A DNA stretch of 64,000 nucleotides from an uncultured Coriobacteriaceae bacterium (GCA_944321435.1 CALULH010000006.1:62001-126000); one strand, 5' to 3'; counted from the stretch's first letter, positions 28,182 through 37,409 are shown. Translations and numbers: made by a program. The notes: a model not told the origin generated them from the letters alone.

Positions 28182-29408
28182 CTACTTCTTGGCCGTGGTG
28201 GTCTTCTTGGCCGCGGGCTTGGCGGCCGTCTTAGCGGCAGGCTGGGCAGCGGCGGCCTTCTTTGCCGGGGCGGCCTTGGCGGCAGGCTCGGCCTTGGCCG
28301 GAGCGACCTTGGCGGCAGCGGCGGGCTTAGCAGCCGGGGCAGCCTTGGGGGCCGCAGCCTTGGGGGCGGCCTTCTTGGCAGCCGGCTTCGCAGCGGGCTT
28401 CGGGGCCTCGGGTTTGGCGGCGACGAGCTTCTCGCAGTACGCGGCCAGCTCGGTGAAGGCGCTCTTCTTCACGCCGGCGGCGGCGCTCAGGGAGGCCTCG
28501 ATGGCGGCAATGGCCTCGGTCAGGTCGTAGCAGGACACGGAGGTCTTCTTGCCGTCGGGCAGCACGGCCTCGATCAGAACCTCGTCGGCAAAGGTGCACT
28601 TTGCCTCGGGCAGCAGCACGTGGACGATCAGCTTGAACGGCGCGGCGTCCTTGGCGAGCTTCACGGAAAGCTCCACGGTGTCGGAGCCCTCCTCCCAGTC
28701 AACGGCGCTCTCGGCCGGCTTGACCACGTCGGTGAAGTAGTCCTCGAGCTCCTCGACGAAGCCCTCGACGCCGTCCTCGAAGAACGCCAGCTCGGACTCG
28801 ACATCGGCGACCGCGTCGGCAAAGCTGTCGGACACGCCCGCATAGCACACCTTGCCGCCCACGAACACGGCCCACGGGAAGCTCTCGCCCTCGCCGTTGT
28901 CCACCGGGTCCAGCGCAACGGCAACGCTCACCTTGCCGGCAACCGCGCGAACCGCGCTCCACTCGACCGCGCCCTCCAGACCGGAGGCGCCGTGCACCAG
29001 GTTCAGGCCGCGCGGCAGGTCGAACTCGTCGACGATATGGTCAAAACGCGCCTTGAGGTCGTCGGTGGCCTCGGCGAAGTAATCCTTGAACTCCTTGGCG
29101 TATGCCTTCAGCTTGGCCTGCGTGGTGCCGAACGCCTTGGCAATGTCCTTCTCGGTCTTGAACGTGAGAACCGGCCAGGCCAGCGAGCGACGGGTCACGT
29201 AGTCGTGATCGGCGGTCTCGGTGACCTGCGGGTACAGGCCGTACTTCTCGATCATGGCCTTCATGTCGGCCGCGTCGAGGTCGTGATCGACCGCGTAGCT
29301 CACGAAGCTGCCCAGGCTCTCCAGGGCGTAGTACTCGCTGCGCGCGCAACGCTCGTCGAACTCGGCCAGCGCCTGCTCGCGGGCGGCTTCCTTGTCGATC
29401 TCTGCCAT
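28182..29408 (-). CDS. Uncharacterised protein with histone-H1-like Lys/Ala/Pro tail
   Basis: The 408-residue protein has about 335 residues of mixed, rather acidic sequence without a recognised motif (MAEIDKEAAREQALAEFDER, then FVGGKVCYAGVSDSFADAVADVE). A ~75-residue tail of PAAKPAAKKAAPKA-like repeats with about 25% Lys follows. Such tails are known from bacterial H1-like and HU-fusion proteins that bind DNA or RNA non-specifically. The acidic body may instead partner with another basic protein. ATG 29408 is supported by GAAGGAG. No neighbour indicates a pathway, and I do not assign a function. Confidence 0.75.
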   Translation of the reverse strand: MAEIDKEAAREQALAEFDERCARSEYYALESLGSFVSYAVDHDLDAADMKAMIEKYGLYPQVTETADHDYVTRRSLAWPVLTFKTEKDIAKAFGTTQAKLKAYAKEFKDYFAEATDDLKARFDHIVDEFDLPRGLNLVHGASGLEGAVEWSAVRAVAGKVSVAVALDPVDNGEGESFPWAVFVGGKVCYAGVSDSFADAVADVESELAFFEDGVEGFVEELEDYFTDVVKPAESAVDWEEGSDTVELSVKLAKDAAPFKLIVHVLLPEAKCTFADEVLIEAVLPDGKKTSVSCYDLTEAIAAIEASLSAAAGVKKSAFTELAAYCEKLVAAKPEAPKPAAKPAAKKAAPKAAAPKAAPAAKPAAAAKVAPAKAEPAAKAAPAKKAAAAQPAAKTAAKPAAKKTTTAKK

Positions 29409-29632
29409 CAGTACACTCCTTCGCATACCATACCTTAACGGGCGTACGCGCGGCGCTCATCGAAGCCCCGTGCGCCCGCCTCGCGAAAGAAGGCGGAAAC
29501 ACCCGCACTCACCTGCAATATTACTCGTATTTCGGCATAATGGGCAAACAGCGGGTAGTTTGTGCGCCAATTTGAAACATGAGCGGTCAGAATCGACCTC
29601 CAGGCGAGAAGGCGCCCCCGCCCCGTCGCAAC

Positions 29633-29666
29633 AAAAGACGGCCGTCCGAAATAGGACAGCCGCCGT
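29633..29666 (-). terminator. Terminator-like hairpin downstream of the HAD gene
   Basis: GGCCGTCC (29640-29647) pairs with GGACAGCC (29654-29661) with one G-U. On the minus strand it is followed by GTCTTTTGTT. It is the last element of the HAD transcript (gene end 29815). Confidence 0.55.
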
Positions 29667-29708
29667 GTCAACTAAATGCTCGGGAAAGAGCGCCCCGTCA
29701 GCGAGGGC

Positions 29709-29800
29709 GCCCCGGGTGCGGCAGATTGCCGTGAAAGCGGAAGCGCATGCGCCTTTTGGCGATGCGCAACGCTTGAGCGGCAAGGTGCCGTGCCCGGGGC
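29709..29800. repeat. Large branched inverted repeat with TTTT-loop core
   Basis: GCCCCGGG (29709-29716) pairs with CCCGGGGC (29793-29800), and the pairing continues through GCGGCA/TGCCGT. Inside lies GCGCATGCGCC-TTTT-GGCGATGCGC at 29743-29767, which matches the terminator core at 18516-18540 at about 22 of 25 positions. The remaining gap 29409-29632 shows no gene. Confidence 0.6.
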
Positions 29801-29814
29801 GGCCGTAGCGTCGA

Positions 29815-30693
29815 CTACAAATGCTGCTCGAGCCACACCGCCACGCCGTCCTCGGTGTCGGGCGGGCAGATGTCGTCGGCTATGGCCTTGATCTCGGGCG
29901 TAGCATTGCCCATGGCCACAAAGGTGCAAGCGCTGTCACCAAACGTCGCATCGTTTCCCGAGTCCCCGAAGGCCACGGCGCGGCTCTCGTCGATGCCGAG
30001 CTTCTCGCACAGGATGGAAAGAGCCGAGCCCTTGTTGACACCGGCCCGCGTGATCTCCAACTCGGTGGGACCCACACACGCAAGTTCGAGCCCGCCGGTG
30101 GCCTCGCTCGCGTTGAGCAGGTCGATGGCCGCCTTGGTCTGCTCGACCGTGTCGAACATGCAGCCCACCTTGAAGACGTCGGTGGTCAGGTTGTCCAGCG
30201 CCTCGTCGATGGTAGGGATCTCCTCGACGTCCTGCCCGCCGGCCAGTGCGTTCTCAACGAAGCTGAAGTTGGTGCGGTCGCCGTCCAGCGTGCCGCGCCC
30301 GCGGAACTTGTTGCGGCTCAACTCGCGGTCGAAGCCCGCGACCGAGGGCGCGAAGAGGCTCCAACCGCCCTGACCCACCGTGCCTCCGAGCGAGCGCACG
30401 CAGGACACCACGGCGCGCACCTGCGAGACCGGCATCATGCGGGCGCTCAGGATCTCTCCGTCGGACGCACGGCTCACGCAGGCGCCGTTCACGGTGATGT
30501 TCCAGTCGAGCCACGGCGCCCCCACCAGACTCGGCCCGAGCATGCCCGTGGGACGGCCGCTTGCCACGGCGAGCAGAACGCCCGCCTTGCTCGCCGCCTC
30601 AAAAGCGCGGATCACGCGGGGGCGGATGTACTTGGCATGGTCGACGTATACCGTGCCGTCCAGATCAAAGGCCACGAGGTCGAAATTGGGCAT
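29815..30693 (-). CDS. Cof-type HAD phosphatase (second copy)
   Basis: This 292-residue HAD hydrolase has motif I (VAFDLDGTVY), motif II (LAVASGRP), motif III Lys in AGVNKGSAL and motif IV (AFGDSGNDATF). The C2 cap lies between motifs II and III. It is a Mg-dependent phosphatase for small phosphorylated metabolites with an unknown substrate. It resembles the gene at 13206 in architecture but not closely in sequence. It is divergent from tcdA with 179 bases between. Confidence 0.9.
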   Translation of the reverse strand: MPNFDLVAFDLDGTVYVDHAKYIRPRVIRAFEAASKAGVLLAVASGRPTGMLGPSLVGAPWLDWNITVNGACVSRASDGEILSARMMPVSQVRAVVSCVRSLGGTVGQGGWSLFAPSVAGFDRELSRNKFRGRGTLDGDRTNFSFVENALAGGQDVEEIPTIDEALDNLTTDVFKVGCMFDTVEQTKAAIDLLNASEATGGLELACVGPTELEITRAGVNKGSALSILCEKLGIDESRAVAFGDSGNDATFGDSACTFVAMGNATPEIKAIADDICPPDTEDGVAVWLEQHL

Positions 30694-30872
30694 GGCGTCC
30701 TCCTGCGCGCTGACATGTTGTTTTTGCCGTGCACCATCTTACCCGCCTGCGGCGGCGCGTGCGTAAAGGTCTTGCAAGGCGCCGTGCAAGACCACGTTCT
30801 CTGCACGGATTGAACCGGCACCGGATGTCCCCTATGATGGCGGCGAGAGAAAACGAGACCGCAGGAGAGCAT

Positions 30873-31655
30873 ATGCTGCATGAGCCGTCATCCGAAAAGC
30901 GTCCCTTGCAAGCCAAGGGCGAGGACACCCCTACTGCGCGCCTTGAGCTCATAATGGGGGCGGAGGGCCTGGCGCGCGTGCGGGGCGCGCGCGTGCTGGT
31001 GCTGGGACTGGGAGGCGTGGGGTCCAACTGCGCCGAGGCCCTTGCACGCGGGGGCGTGGGCGACCTTATCTTGGTGGACGGCGACGTAGTGCAGGCCAGC
31101 AACATCAACCGGCAGGCCATCGCCTTCCCGGACACCGTCGGCATGCGCAAGGTCGAAGCAGCGCGGAGGCTTATAGAGCGCATCAACCCCGACGTCCGCG
31201 TCGAGACGATCGACCGGACAGTGCTCCCCGAAAACCTCGCCGACCTTCTCGCCCAAACCGGCGCTTCCGACGGGCGCGTCGACTACGTGGCGGACGCCAT
31301 CGACACCATCAGCACCAAGATCGCGCTTGCCGAGGAAGCCGAGCGCTGCGGCTTCAGGCTCATCAGCTCCATGGGAACGGCCATGAAGGTGCGCCCCGAA
31401 CGGCTCGAGGTCACCGACATTGAGAAGACCGCAGGGGATCCGGTGGCGCGCGTCATGCGCCGGGAGCTGCGCAAACGCGGCATACACCATCTTAAGGTGG
31501 TGAGCTCCCCGGAACGGCCGCGCGCCCTGCGGAGCGGTAAGGAAGGGGCCTCGCGCGAGCGGAGGCCCCCTTTGGGCACCGTATCGTTCGTACCGCCCGT
31601 GGCGGGCATGCTCATGGCCGGCGAGATCATCCGCGAGCTGGCGGGCATCAAGTGA
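30873..31655 (+). CDS. tcdA: tRNA threonylcarbamoyladenosine dehydratase
   Basis: TcdA, an E1/ThiF-like enzyme, converts t6A37 to its cyclic form in ANN-decoding tRNAs using ATP. The nucleotide motif VLGLGGVGSNCAEALARGG, the Asp-Asn-Arg block (DVVQASNINRQAIA) and DYVADAIDTISTK are visible. The family's C-terminal SFVPPVAGMLMAGEIIR is intact. I start at ATG 30873 with CAGGAG upstream, giving 260 residues; longer options are Arg-rich and lack a ribosome site. Its stop overlaps the tatD start. Confidence 0.92.
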   Translation: MLHEPSSEKRPLQAKGEDTPTARLELIMGAEGLARVRGARVLVLGLGGVGSNCAEALARGGVGDLILVDGDVVQASNINRQAIAFPDTVGMRKVEAARRLIERINPDVRVETIDRTVLPENLADLLAQTGASDGRVDYVADAIDTISTKIALAEEAERCGFRLISSMGTAMKVRPERLEVTDIEKTAGDPVARVMRRELRKRGIHHLKVVSSPERPRALRSGKEGASRERRPPLGTVSFVPPVAGMLMAGEIIRELAGIK

Positions 31656-32590
31656 CGAGCGTGGGAGGAAGCGCGCGAGGCGATACCGGCGCGCGGGAAC
31701 GCGCCGCGAGCGGGCGCAAAGGAGATTCCCCCGTTCAGCTCAAACGGCAACGGGAGCGTCGGGAAGGCGAAAAGCGTACCGCGGCGGAACAGGGGCATCC
31801 GATCGCCATCGCAACAGATACGCACTGCCACCTGGGATTTTTAGCAGACCCCGCGGCATACGCACGCGAGGTGGCCAACCGCGGCGTGCAATGCCTCAGC
31901 GCCACTGTGGAACCGACGGAGCATGCGCGATTGGCGTCTGCTTTGGAAGGGTGCCGCTCTGTGGCCGTGGGCCTGGGCCTTCACCCCTGGTGGGTCGCAG
32001 CCGACAACGCGGCGCGCGGCGCGCAGTTGGAAGCGTTCGAGCGTTCCGCCCGCAACGCGCCTTTGATCAGCGAGGTCGGTTTGGATTTTGGACCAACGCA
32101 TGAGGACGCGCGCGCGGCGCAAGAGGAGGCGTTCCGCCACATCTGCGCCCTTTGCGCAAAACCCCTGCCCTGCGGCGGAAAACGCGCTTTGTCGATCCAC
32201 GCCGTCAGATCCGCCGGGACGGTGCTCGACATCCTTGAGGAAACCGGCGCGCTCGGAGCTTGCGCCTGCGTCTTCCATTGGTTTAGCGGCACAAGCGACG
32301 AACTTACCCGCGCGCGACGGGCGGGTTGCCTTTTCTCCATCAACGAGCGTATGCTCGCAACCAAGAGGGGACGTGCCTACGCGCGGGCCATCCCCGCCGA
32401 CCGCCTGCTCCTGGAAACCGACCTTCCCAGCCGCCCCGGCGAGCCACTCTCCCCCGCTAGGCAAGAGCATGTGCTGCGCGCTGCGCTCAGAACGCTCGCG
32501 ACGCTTCGCAATGATCCGGATTTGCCGCAGCGCATTGCCCAGAACGCTGCCAGCCTGCACGTTTTAAGGGGCTTTTCTGATCGCGCGTAG
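31652..32590 (+). CDS. TatD-family metal-dependent nuclease
   Basis: This TIM-barrel hydrolase of the TatD family has the metal ligands TDTHCHL, the Glu in SEVGLDFG, His in LSIHAVRSAG and FHWFSG, and Asp in LLETDLPS. Family members are 3'-5' DNases or related nucleases. The frame begins at GTG 31652 in a 4-base overlap (GTGA) with tcdA, which gives a ~50-residue basic N-terminal extension not usual for TatD. There is no in-frame ATG nearer the conserved start, so the extension may be real. Confidence 0.88.
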   Translation: MTSVGGSARGDTGARERAASGRKGDSPVQLKRQRERREGEKRTAAEQGHPIAIATDTHCHLGFLADPAAYAREVANRGVQCLSATVEPTEHARLASALEGCRSVAVGLGLHPWWVAADNAARGAQLEAFERSARNAPLISEVGLDFGPTHEDARAAQEEAFRHICALCAKPLPCGGKRALSIHAVRSAGTVLDILEETGALGACACVFHWFSGTSDELTRARRAGCLFSINERMLATKRGRAYARAIPADRLLLETDLPSRPGEPLSPARQEHVLRAALRTLATLRNDPDLPQRIAQNAASLHVLRGFSDRA

Positions 32591-32594
32591 CCCC

Positions 32595-32757
32595 GTGGAC
32601 GAAATCGACCTTTTTTCTGATATTAACCTTGTCTAACAGCAGAGTCACCGCCAGATGACTTCTTTTTTCCTGGGAAAACGCCGCGCCCTTGACTCTGTCG
32701 CAACCGTCAGAAAGGCACGAGTTGTCCCCATTATCAGAAAAAAGGCCGATTTCGTCC
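32595..32757. repeat. 163-bp element with ~25-bp inverted ends; dispersed repeat
   Basis: The left end 32595-32621 is identical to 12888-12914. The right end 32733-32757 is its inverted copy with one mismatch. A further piece with CGAATCAGAAAA follows at 32770, as it does near 13096. Between the ends is AT-rich non-coding sequence. It resembles a small non-autonomous repeat or a long-stem hairpin after tatD. Confidence 0.7.
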
Positions 32758-32806
32758 CGCGCAGTAAACCGAATCAGAAAACCCCTTGTTTCCATCCCAA
32801 AACAAC

Positions 32807-32839
32807 GCGCGGGGACGCCCCGGCAGGGCGTCCCCGCGC
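32807..32839 (-). terminator. Terminator of the MarR-ABC operon
   Basis: A perfect 14-bp stem (GCGCGGGGACGCCC at 32807-32820, complement at 32826-32839) with a 5-base loop is followed on the minus strand by GTTGTTTTGG. It is 30 bases past the last stop of the operon. Confidence 0.75.
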
Positions 32840-32868
32840 AAAAGACGTGCCGCACGTCGGGCGCGCCA

Positions 32869-34842
32869 CTAGCTCAGTTCGAGCATGCCGGTGTAGAGCT
32901 GGTAGTACCGGCCCTTTTGGGCAATAAGCTCGTCGTGGCTGCCGCGCTCGACCACGCGGCCACGCTCCAGAACCATAATGGCATCGGCGTCGCGCACGGT
33001 GGAGAGCCGGTGCGCAATCACAAAGGTCGTGCGCCCGCGCATAAGCTGGTCCATGCCGCGGCCGATAAGCATCTCGGTACGCGTGTCGATGCTCGACGTG
33101 GCTTCATCCAGGATGAGCACCGGCGGGTCGGCCACGGCGGCGCGCGCAATGGCCAGCAGCTGCCGCTGACCCTGCGAAAGATTGGCCCCGTCCGAGGTCA
33201 CCATGGTGTCGTAGCCGTCCGGCAGGCGGCGGATGAAACTGTCCGCATTGGCTATCTTGGCCGCCGCGCGCACTTCCTCGTCGGTGGCGTCCAACTTGCC
33301 GAAGCGGATGTTGTCCGCAATGGTGCCCGTGAACAGGTGCGTGTCCTGCAGCACGATGCCCAGGCTCCCGCGCAGCGCGTCCTTCTGGATGTTCTTGACG
33401 TTGATGCCGTCGTAGGTGATCTCGCCGGCCTGCACGTCGTAGAAACGGTTGATGAGGTTGGTGATGGTGGTCTTGCCCGCACCCGTCGAGCCCACGAAGG
33501 CGATCTTCTGCCCGGGCTTGGCAAAGAGGTTGATGCCGTGCAGCACCTCGTGATCGGGCTCGTAGCCAAAGCTCACTTCGTGGAAGCGCACGTCACCGCG
33601 CAACGGGATGAGCCCCGTCGCAAGCTCCGTGCCGTCAACTCCGCGCGCGGTGGTCTGCGCAACGGCCCCCATCTGCGCGGCGGGAACCTCGCCTGCGGCG
33701 CTACCGGCTACGCGCCCCTTGTCCGGCGCCGTAGCGCGGCCCGCATCCGCCGCAACCGGAACCAGCGCTCCCCACGCGCCGACGCCCATGCCGTCGGGAA
33801 CCCTCCAGGCCCAGGCGCCCTCGCCGGTTTTGGCCAGCGTTACTACCCCCTCGTCAACCTCGGGCCTCTCGCGCATGGCGGCGAACACGCGCTCGGCGCC
33901 CGCCAGCGCGGACAGCAGGAAGTTGGACTGCTGCGTGAACTGGTTGATGGGCAGCGCCGTCTGGCGCACAAAGACCAGGTAGCTGGCGAGCACACCCACG
34001 TCGGTCAGGCCGGTCAGCGCCATCCAGCCGCCCAGCACCGCCACGATGGCGTAGTTCACGTAGCTGATGGACACCACCGCCGGCACCATGGACGCCGCAA
34101 AGGACTGCGCGCCGGTGCCCGCCACGCGCAGCCGCTCGTTTTTGTCACGGAAGCCGGACAGGTTGGCGCTCTCGTGGTTGAAGACCTTCACGACCTTCTG
34201 GCCGGTGACCATCTCCTCTATGTAGCCGTCCAGCTCGCCCAGCACGCTTTGCTGGCGTTGGAAGTACGCACGGCTCTTCTTGGTGGAGTAGCTGATGTAG
34301 GCGAACATGCACGCATAGCCCACCACCACGACAAGCGACAGCTGCCAGTTCAGGATGAAGATCATCGCCAGCGTCCCCACAATCTGAATGGCGCTCTGGA
34401 TCACCATGGCAAAGCTGTTGTTCATGGCCTCGGCCACCGTGTCCACGTCGTTGGTGAAGTAGCTCATGATGTCGCCGCGGTTGTGCGTGTCGAAGTAGCG
34501 CAGCGGCAGCGTCTGGATATGCGCGAAGAGATCGCGGCGGATATCCATCAGCACCTTCTGCGCCGCGTGCACCATAACCTGCGTGTAGCCGAAAGCCGCC
34601 GCCACGCCCGCCGCATAGATAGCCGCGGTGAGGATGATGCCGCGCACAAAGGCATCGTAGTCGCCGGCAGCCAGGCTGTCCACCACCGGACGGATCATGT
34701 ACGTGCCCAGCAGGTTGGCGACCGCCGACACGGCCACCAGCACCGCCACCGCCAAAAAGAGCAGCTTGTGACGGCCCATGTAGGACAGCAGCTCGCGCAG
34801 GGTGGCCAAGAGGTTTTGGGGCTTGTTTCCCGGTGCGGCCAT
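32869..34842 (-). CDS. Heterodimeric ABC exporter, consensus-site half
   Basis: This 657-residue half-exporter has six TM helices and a fully canonical NBD: Walker A GSTGAGKTT, signature NLSQGQRQL, Walker B LILDEATS, H-loop IAHRLST. A ~65-residue Ala/Gly-rich insert (VPVAADAGRATAPDKG region) separates the TMD from the NBD. It supplies the hydrolytic site for the degenerate partner encoded immediately upstream, with one base between the genes. MarR control suggests export of toxic or phenolic compounds. The substrate is unknown. Confidence 0.93.
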   Translation of the reverse strand: MAAPGNKPQNLLATLRELLSYMGRHKLLFLAVAVLVAVSAVANLLGTYMIRPVVDSLAAGDYDAFVRGIILTAAIYAAGVAAAFGYTQVMVHAAQKVLMDIRRDLFAHIQTLPLRYFDTHNRGDIMSYFTNDVDTVAEAMNNSFAMVIQSAIQIVGTLAMIFILNWQLSLVVVVGYACMFAYISYSTKKSRAYFQRQQSVLGELDGYIEEMVTGQKVVKVFNHESANLSGFRDKNERLRVAGTGAQSFAASMVPAVVSISYVNYAIVAVLGGWMALTGLTDVGVLASYLVFVRQTALPINQFTQQSNFLLSALAGAERVFAAMRERPEVDEGVVTLAKTGEGAWAWRVPDGMGVGAWGALVPVAADAGRATAPDKGRVAGSAAGEVPAAQMGAVAQTTARGVDGTELATGLIPLRGDVRFHEVSFGYEPDHEVLHGINLFAKPGQKIAFVGSTGAGKTTITNLINRFYDVQAGEITYDGINVKNIQKDALRGSLGIVLQDTHLFTGTIADNIRFGKLDATDEEVRAAAKIANADSFIRRLPDGYDTMVTSDGANLSQGQRQLLAIARAAVADPPVLILDEATSSIDTRTEMLIGRGMDQLMRGRTTFVIAHRLSTVRDADAIMVLERGRVVERGSHDELIAQKGRYYQLYTGMLELS

Positions 34843-34843
34843 G

Positions 34844-36688
34844 TTACGCGCCTCCCTTCAGCGCCGAGGCGGGCAAGACGGCAGCCTCCCGCGACCGCTG
34901 AGCAGCGCCGTCAGGCACAGGCGCGCCCCCACGCGCACCCGCGTCGGCGGGCGCCTCGTCCGGATCTTGCCCGTGCATCTGGGATTCGTAGATCTCCCGG
35001 TAAATGTCGTCATGGGCGAGAAGCTCGGCGTGCGTACCCACCGCGTGCACGCGGCCGTCGTCCAGGACCACGATCTGGTCGGCCTCCATAACCGAGCTCA
35101 CGCGCTGGGCGATGATGATCTTGGTGACGCCCCTGAGCGCCGCCAAGCTCGCGCGGATATCGGCGTCGGTCGCGGTGTCCACCGCGCTCGTGGAGTCATC
35201 GAAGATGATGACCTTGGGGTGTTTCAAAAGCGCGCGGGCAATGCACAGGCGCTGCTTCTGCCCGCCGGACACGTTCACGCCGCCCTGGCCCAGATCGTAG
35301 TCAAGCCCGCCGGGCAAGCGGTCGAGAAACTCGTCGACGCGCGCCTGGCGGCAAGCTGCCAAGAGTTCCTCGTCCGTCGCCTTGGGGTTTCCCCACTTGA
35401 GGTTCTCGCGCACCGTGCCCGAGAAGAGCACGTTCTTCTGCAGCACGATGGCCACCGCGTCGCGCAGGGTCGGCAGGCTGTAGGATCGCACGTCGCGCCC
35501 GCCCACGTAGACCTTGCCCTCCGTGGCGTCGTAGAGGCGCGGGATGAGCTGCACGAGTGTGGTCTTGCCCGCGCCGGTACCTCCCAAGACGCCCACCGTG
35601 GAGCCCGCCGGGAAGCTCAGGCTCACGTGCTCCAGGGCGTTCTCCTGCGCGTCGGCGCGGTACTTGAAGGACACGTTCTCAAACGCCACCGACCCGTCCG
35701 CCACCTCAGCGGCTGCGCCCTCGGGCGAGGTCAGGTCAACCTTCTCGTCCAGCACCTCGCAGATGCGATGGATGCTCGCAAGGGACCGCGTGAGCAGCAA
35801 AAACACGTTGGAGATCATGATGAAGGAGTTCAAGATCTGCATGACGTAGGACAGGAATCCGGTGAGCTCGCCCACCTGCAGCGCGCCGACCAGGATCATC
35901 TGACCGCCGAACCACATGATGAGCGTGGTGGCCGTGTAGAGCGAGACGTAGAGCACCGGCATGTTGAGCACCGCGAACCTGAAGGTGTGCTCGCTCGTTG
36001 CGGCCAGGCCCTCGTTGACGGCCGCAAACTGCGCGCACTCGTAGTCGCCGCGGACGTAGGCCTTGACGGCGCGGACGGCGGTGAGCATCTCCTGCACCAC
36101 GTCGTTGAGCTTGTCGACCGTGGACTGCAGCACGCCGTAGAGCGGGCCCACGTGCCGCACGATCAGGAAAAGCGCCACGATCATAAAGGGCGACACGCCC
36201 ACGAAGACCAACGCCAGCTCGGTGTTGAGGTAAAACGCCAGCCCAAAGCCGATGACGAGCATCACCGGTCCGCGCACCATGGGGCGGAAGCCCGCGTTGA
36301 GGGCGTTTTGGATCACGGTGACGTCGGTGGTCATGCGCGTGACGAGCGACGAGGTCTCAAAACGATCCAGGTTGGCAAAGCTCATGTCCTGCACGTGCTC
36401 GTACTCCGCTGCACGCAGACGGGCGCCCAGGCCGTAGGTGGCTCGCGCCGCGAAGCGCGCGTACAGAAGCCCCGTGATGAGCGAAAGCAGCGCGCAGATG
36501 CCCATGTAGACGCCCTGGCGCAGGATGAAGCCCAGGTCGCGGTTGGCCACGCCCACGTCGATGATGTCGGCCATGAGAATGGGGATCACCATCTCGAAGG
36601 CGCTCTCGATGACCACGAGCAGCATGCCCAGGACGGCGTCTCGCTTGTACTGGCCCAGGTAGCCGATGATGCGCTTGAGCTCGTGCAT
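34844..36688 (-). CDS. Heterodimeric ABC exporter, degenerate-site half
   Basis: This 614-residue half-exporter has an NBD with Walker A GGTGAGKTT, signature VSGGQKQRL, Walker B IIFDDSTS (Asp for the catalytic Glu) and Gln in the H-loop (IIIAQRVSS). That combination identifies the degenerate member of LmrCD/TM287-288 type pairs. A ~45-residue disordered Ala/Pro tail follows the NBD. Its ATG shares the A of the marR stop (TGATG), so the two genes are translationally coupled. Confidence 0.93.
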   Translation of the reverse strand: MHELKRIIGYLGQYKRDAVLGMLLVVIESAFEMVIPILMADIIDVGVANRDLGFILRQGVYMGICALLSLITGLLYARFAARATYGLGARLRAAEYEHVQDMSFANLDRFETSSLVTRMTTDVTVIQNALNAGFRPMVRGPVMLVIGFGLAFYLNTELALVFVGVSPFMIVALFLIVRHVGPLYGVLQSTVDKLNDVVQEMLTAVRAVKAYVRGDYECAQFAAVNEGLAATSEHTFRFAVLNMPVLYVSLYTATTLIMWFGGQMILVGALQVGELTGFLSYVMQILNSFIMISNVFLLLTRSLASIHRICEVLDEKVDLTSPEGAAAEVADGSVAFENVSFKYRADAQENALEHVSLSFPAGSTVGVLGGTGAGKTTLVQLIPRLYDATEGKVYVGGRDVRSYSLPTLRDAVAIVLQKNVLFSGTVRENLKWGNPKATDEELLAACRQARVDEFLDRLPGGLDYDLGQGGVNVSGGQKQRLCIARALLKHPKVIIFDDSTSAVDTATDADIRASLAALRGVTKIIIAQRVSSVMEADQIVVLDDGRVHAVGTHAELLAHDDIYREIYESQMHGQDPDEAPADAGARGGAPVPDGAAQRSREAAVLPASALKGGA

Positions 36689-37392
36689 CAGCGCTCGCCC
36701 CCTTCCCCGGGCGCGGCGGAGACGTCCGCAGGCGCTGATACCGCCGTGCCTGCGGAGGGACCCTGGGCGGCCAACGCAGCTGCGCCCTTATCGCCCTTGC
36801 CATCCTTGTCGGACTCCAGCTCTTTGAGGTTGGCGTACGAGCGGGCGAGAAGATCGGCAAACTGCCCGCGCTCGGCGGGCGAGAAGCCCGCGAGCATGGT
36901 TTCGGCCAGCTCCGCACAGAGGACATCCCACGCTGCCACGGTCTGCTTGCCGAAGTCCGTGAGCTCCACGGCCTTGGCACGACGGTCGGTTGCGTGCGGC
37001 GCTGCCTCGATGTAGCCGCCGCGCTTGAGCGCGTCGATCATGCGCGAGATGGCCGCCGGATCCAGGTCGAAGTACTGCGCCAGCTGGCTTTGCGTGCTGG
37101 TGCCGTATACCGCCAGGTACGAGAGCACCTTGGGCTGGCCCACCCCTAAACTCACCCGGTCGTTGCGGAACAGGTAGCGCCGCTGCGCATGGAACAGGCG
37201 GTACACCAGCGCGTGCAGGTCAAAGAGCGCCGCTCCGGCGCCGGGAGCCACATCCCCCGCTGCCGGGAGCTGGGGCCACAGCGGGACGGCGCCGGCCGAC
37301 GGCGCGCCAGGCTCCGCGACAACCGCAGCGGACGTCGGATCGCCGGTAGCGGTAGCACCCTGATCACAGGGGGCCTCATCCTTCCTATTCAT
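36688..37392 (-). CDS. MarR-family regulator of the ABC exporter operon
   Basis: The 234-residue protein has a central MarR winged-helix domain (about residues 60-185: ALVYRLFHAQRRYL, TQSQLAQYFDLDPAAISRMIDALKRGGYI, wing DRRAKAVELTDFG). It is flanked by unusual Ala/Gly/Pro-rich N- and C-terminal extensions of 50 residues each. It is first in the operon with two exporter halves, and two palindromes in its own promoter are the obvious operator. It probably represses until an exported compound binds. Confidence 0.92.
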   Translation of the reverse strand: MNRKDEAPCDQGATATGDPTSAAVVAEPGAPSAGAVPLWPQLPAAGDVAPGAGAALFDLHALVYRLFHAQRRYLFRNDRVSLGVGQPKVLSYLAVYGTSTQSQLAQYFDLDPAAISRMIDALKRGGYIEAAPHATDRRAKAVELTDFGKQTVAAWDVLCAELAETMLAGFSPAERGQFADLLARSYANLKELESDKDGKGDKGAAALAAQGPSAGTAVSAPADVSAAPGEGGER

Positions 37393-37409
37393 CTCATCCT
37401 CCTCATTAG

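Noticed and set aside
32869-36688. Second ABC pair as a siderophore (Irt/YbtPQ-like) importer
   Set aside because: The degenerate/consensus NBD pairing and MarR control fit LmrCD-type export better. No siderophore gene or iron box is near.
34802-37015. 737-codon plus-strand frame opposite the second ABC pair
   Set aside because: It is the mirror of conserved Walker and signature motifs on the minus strand.
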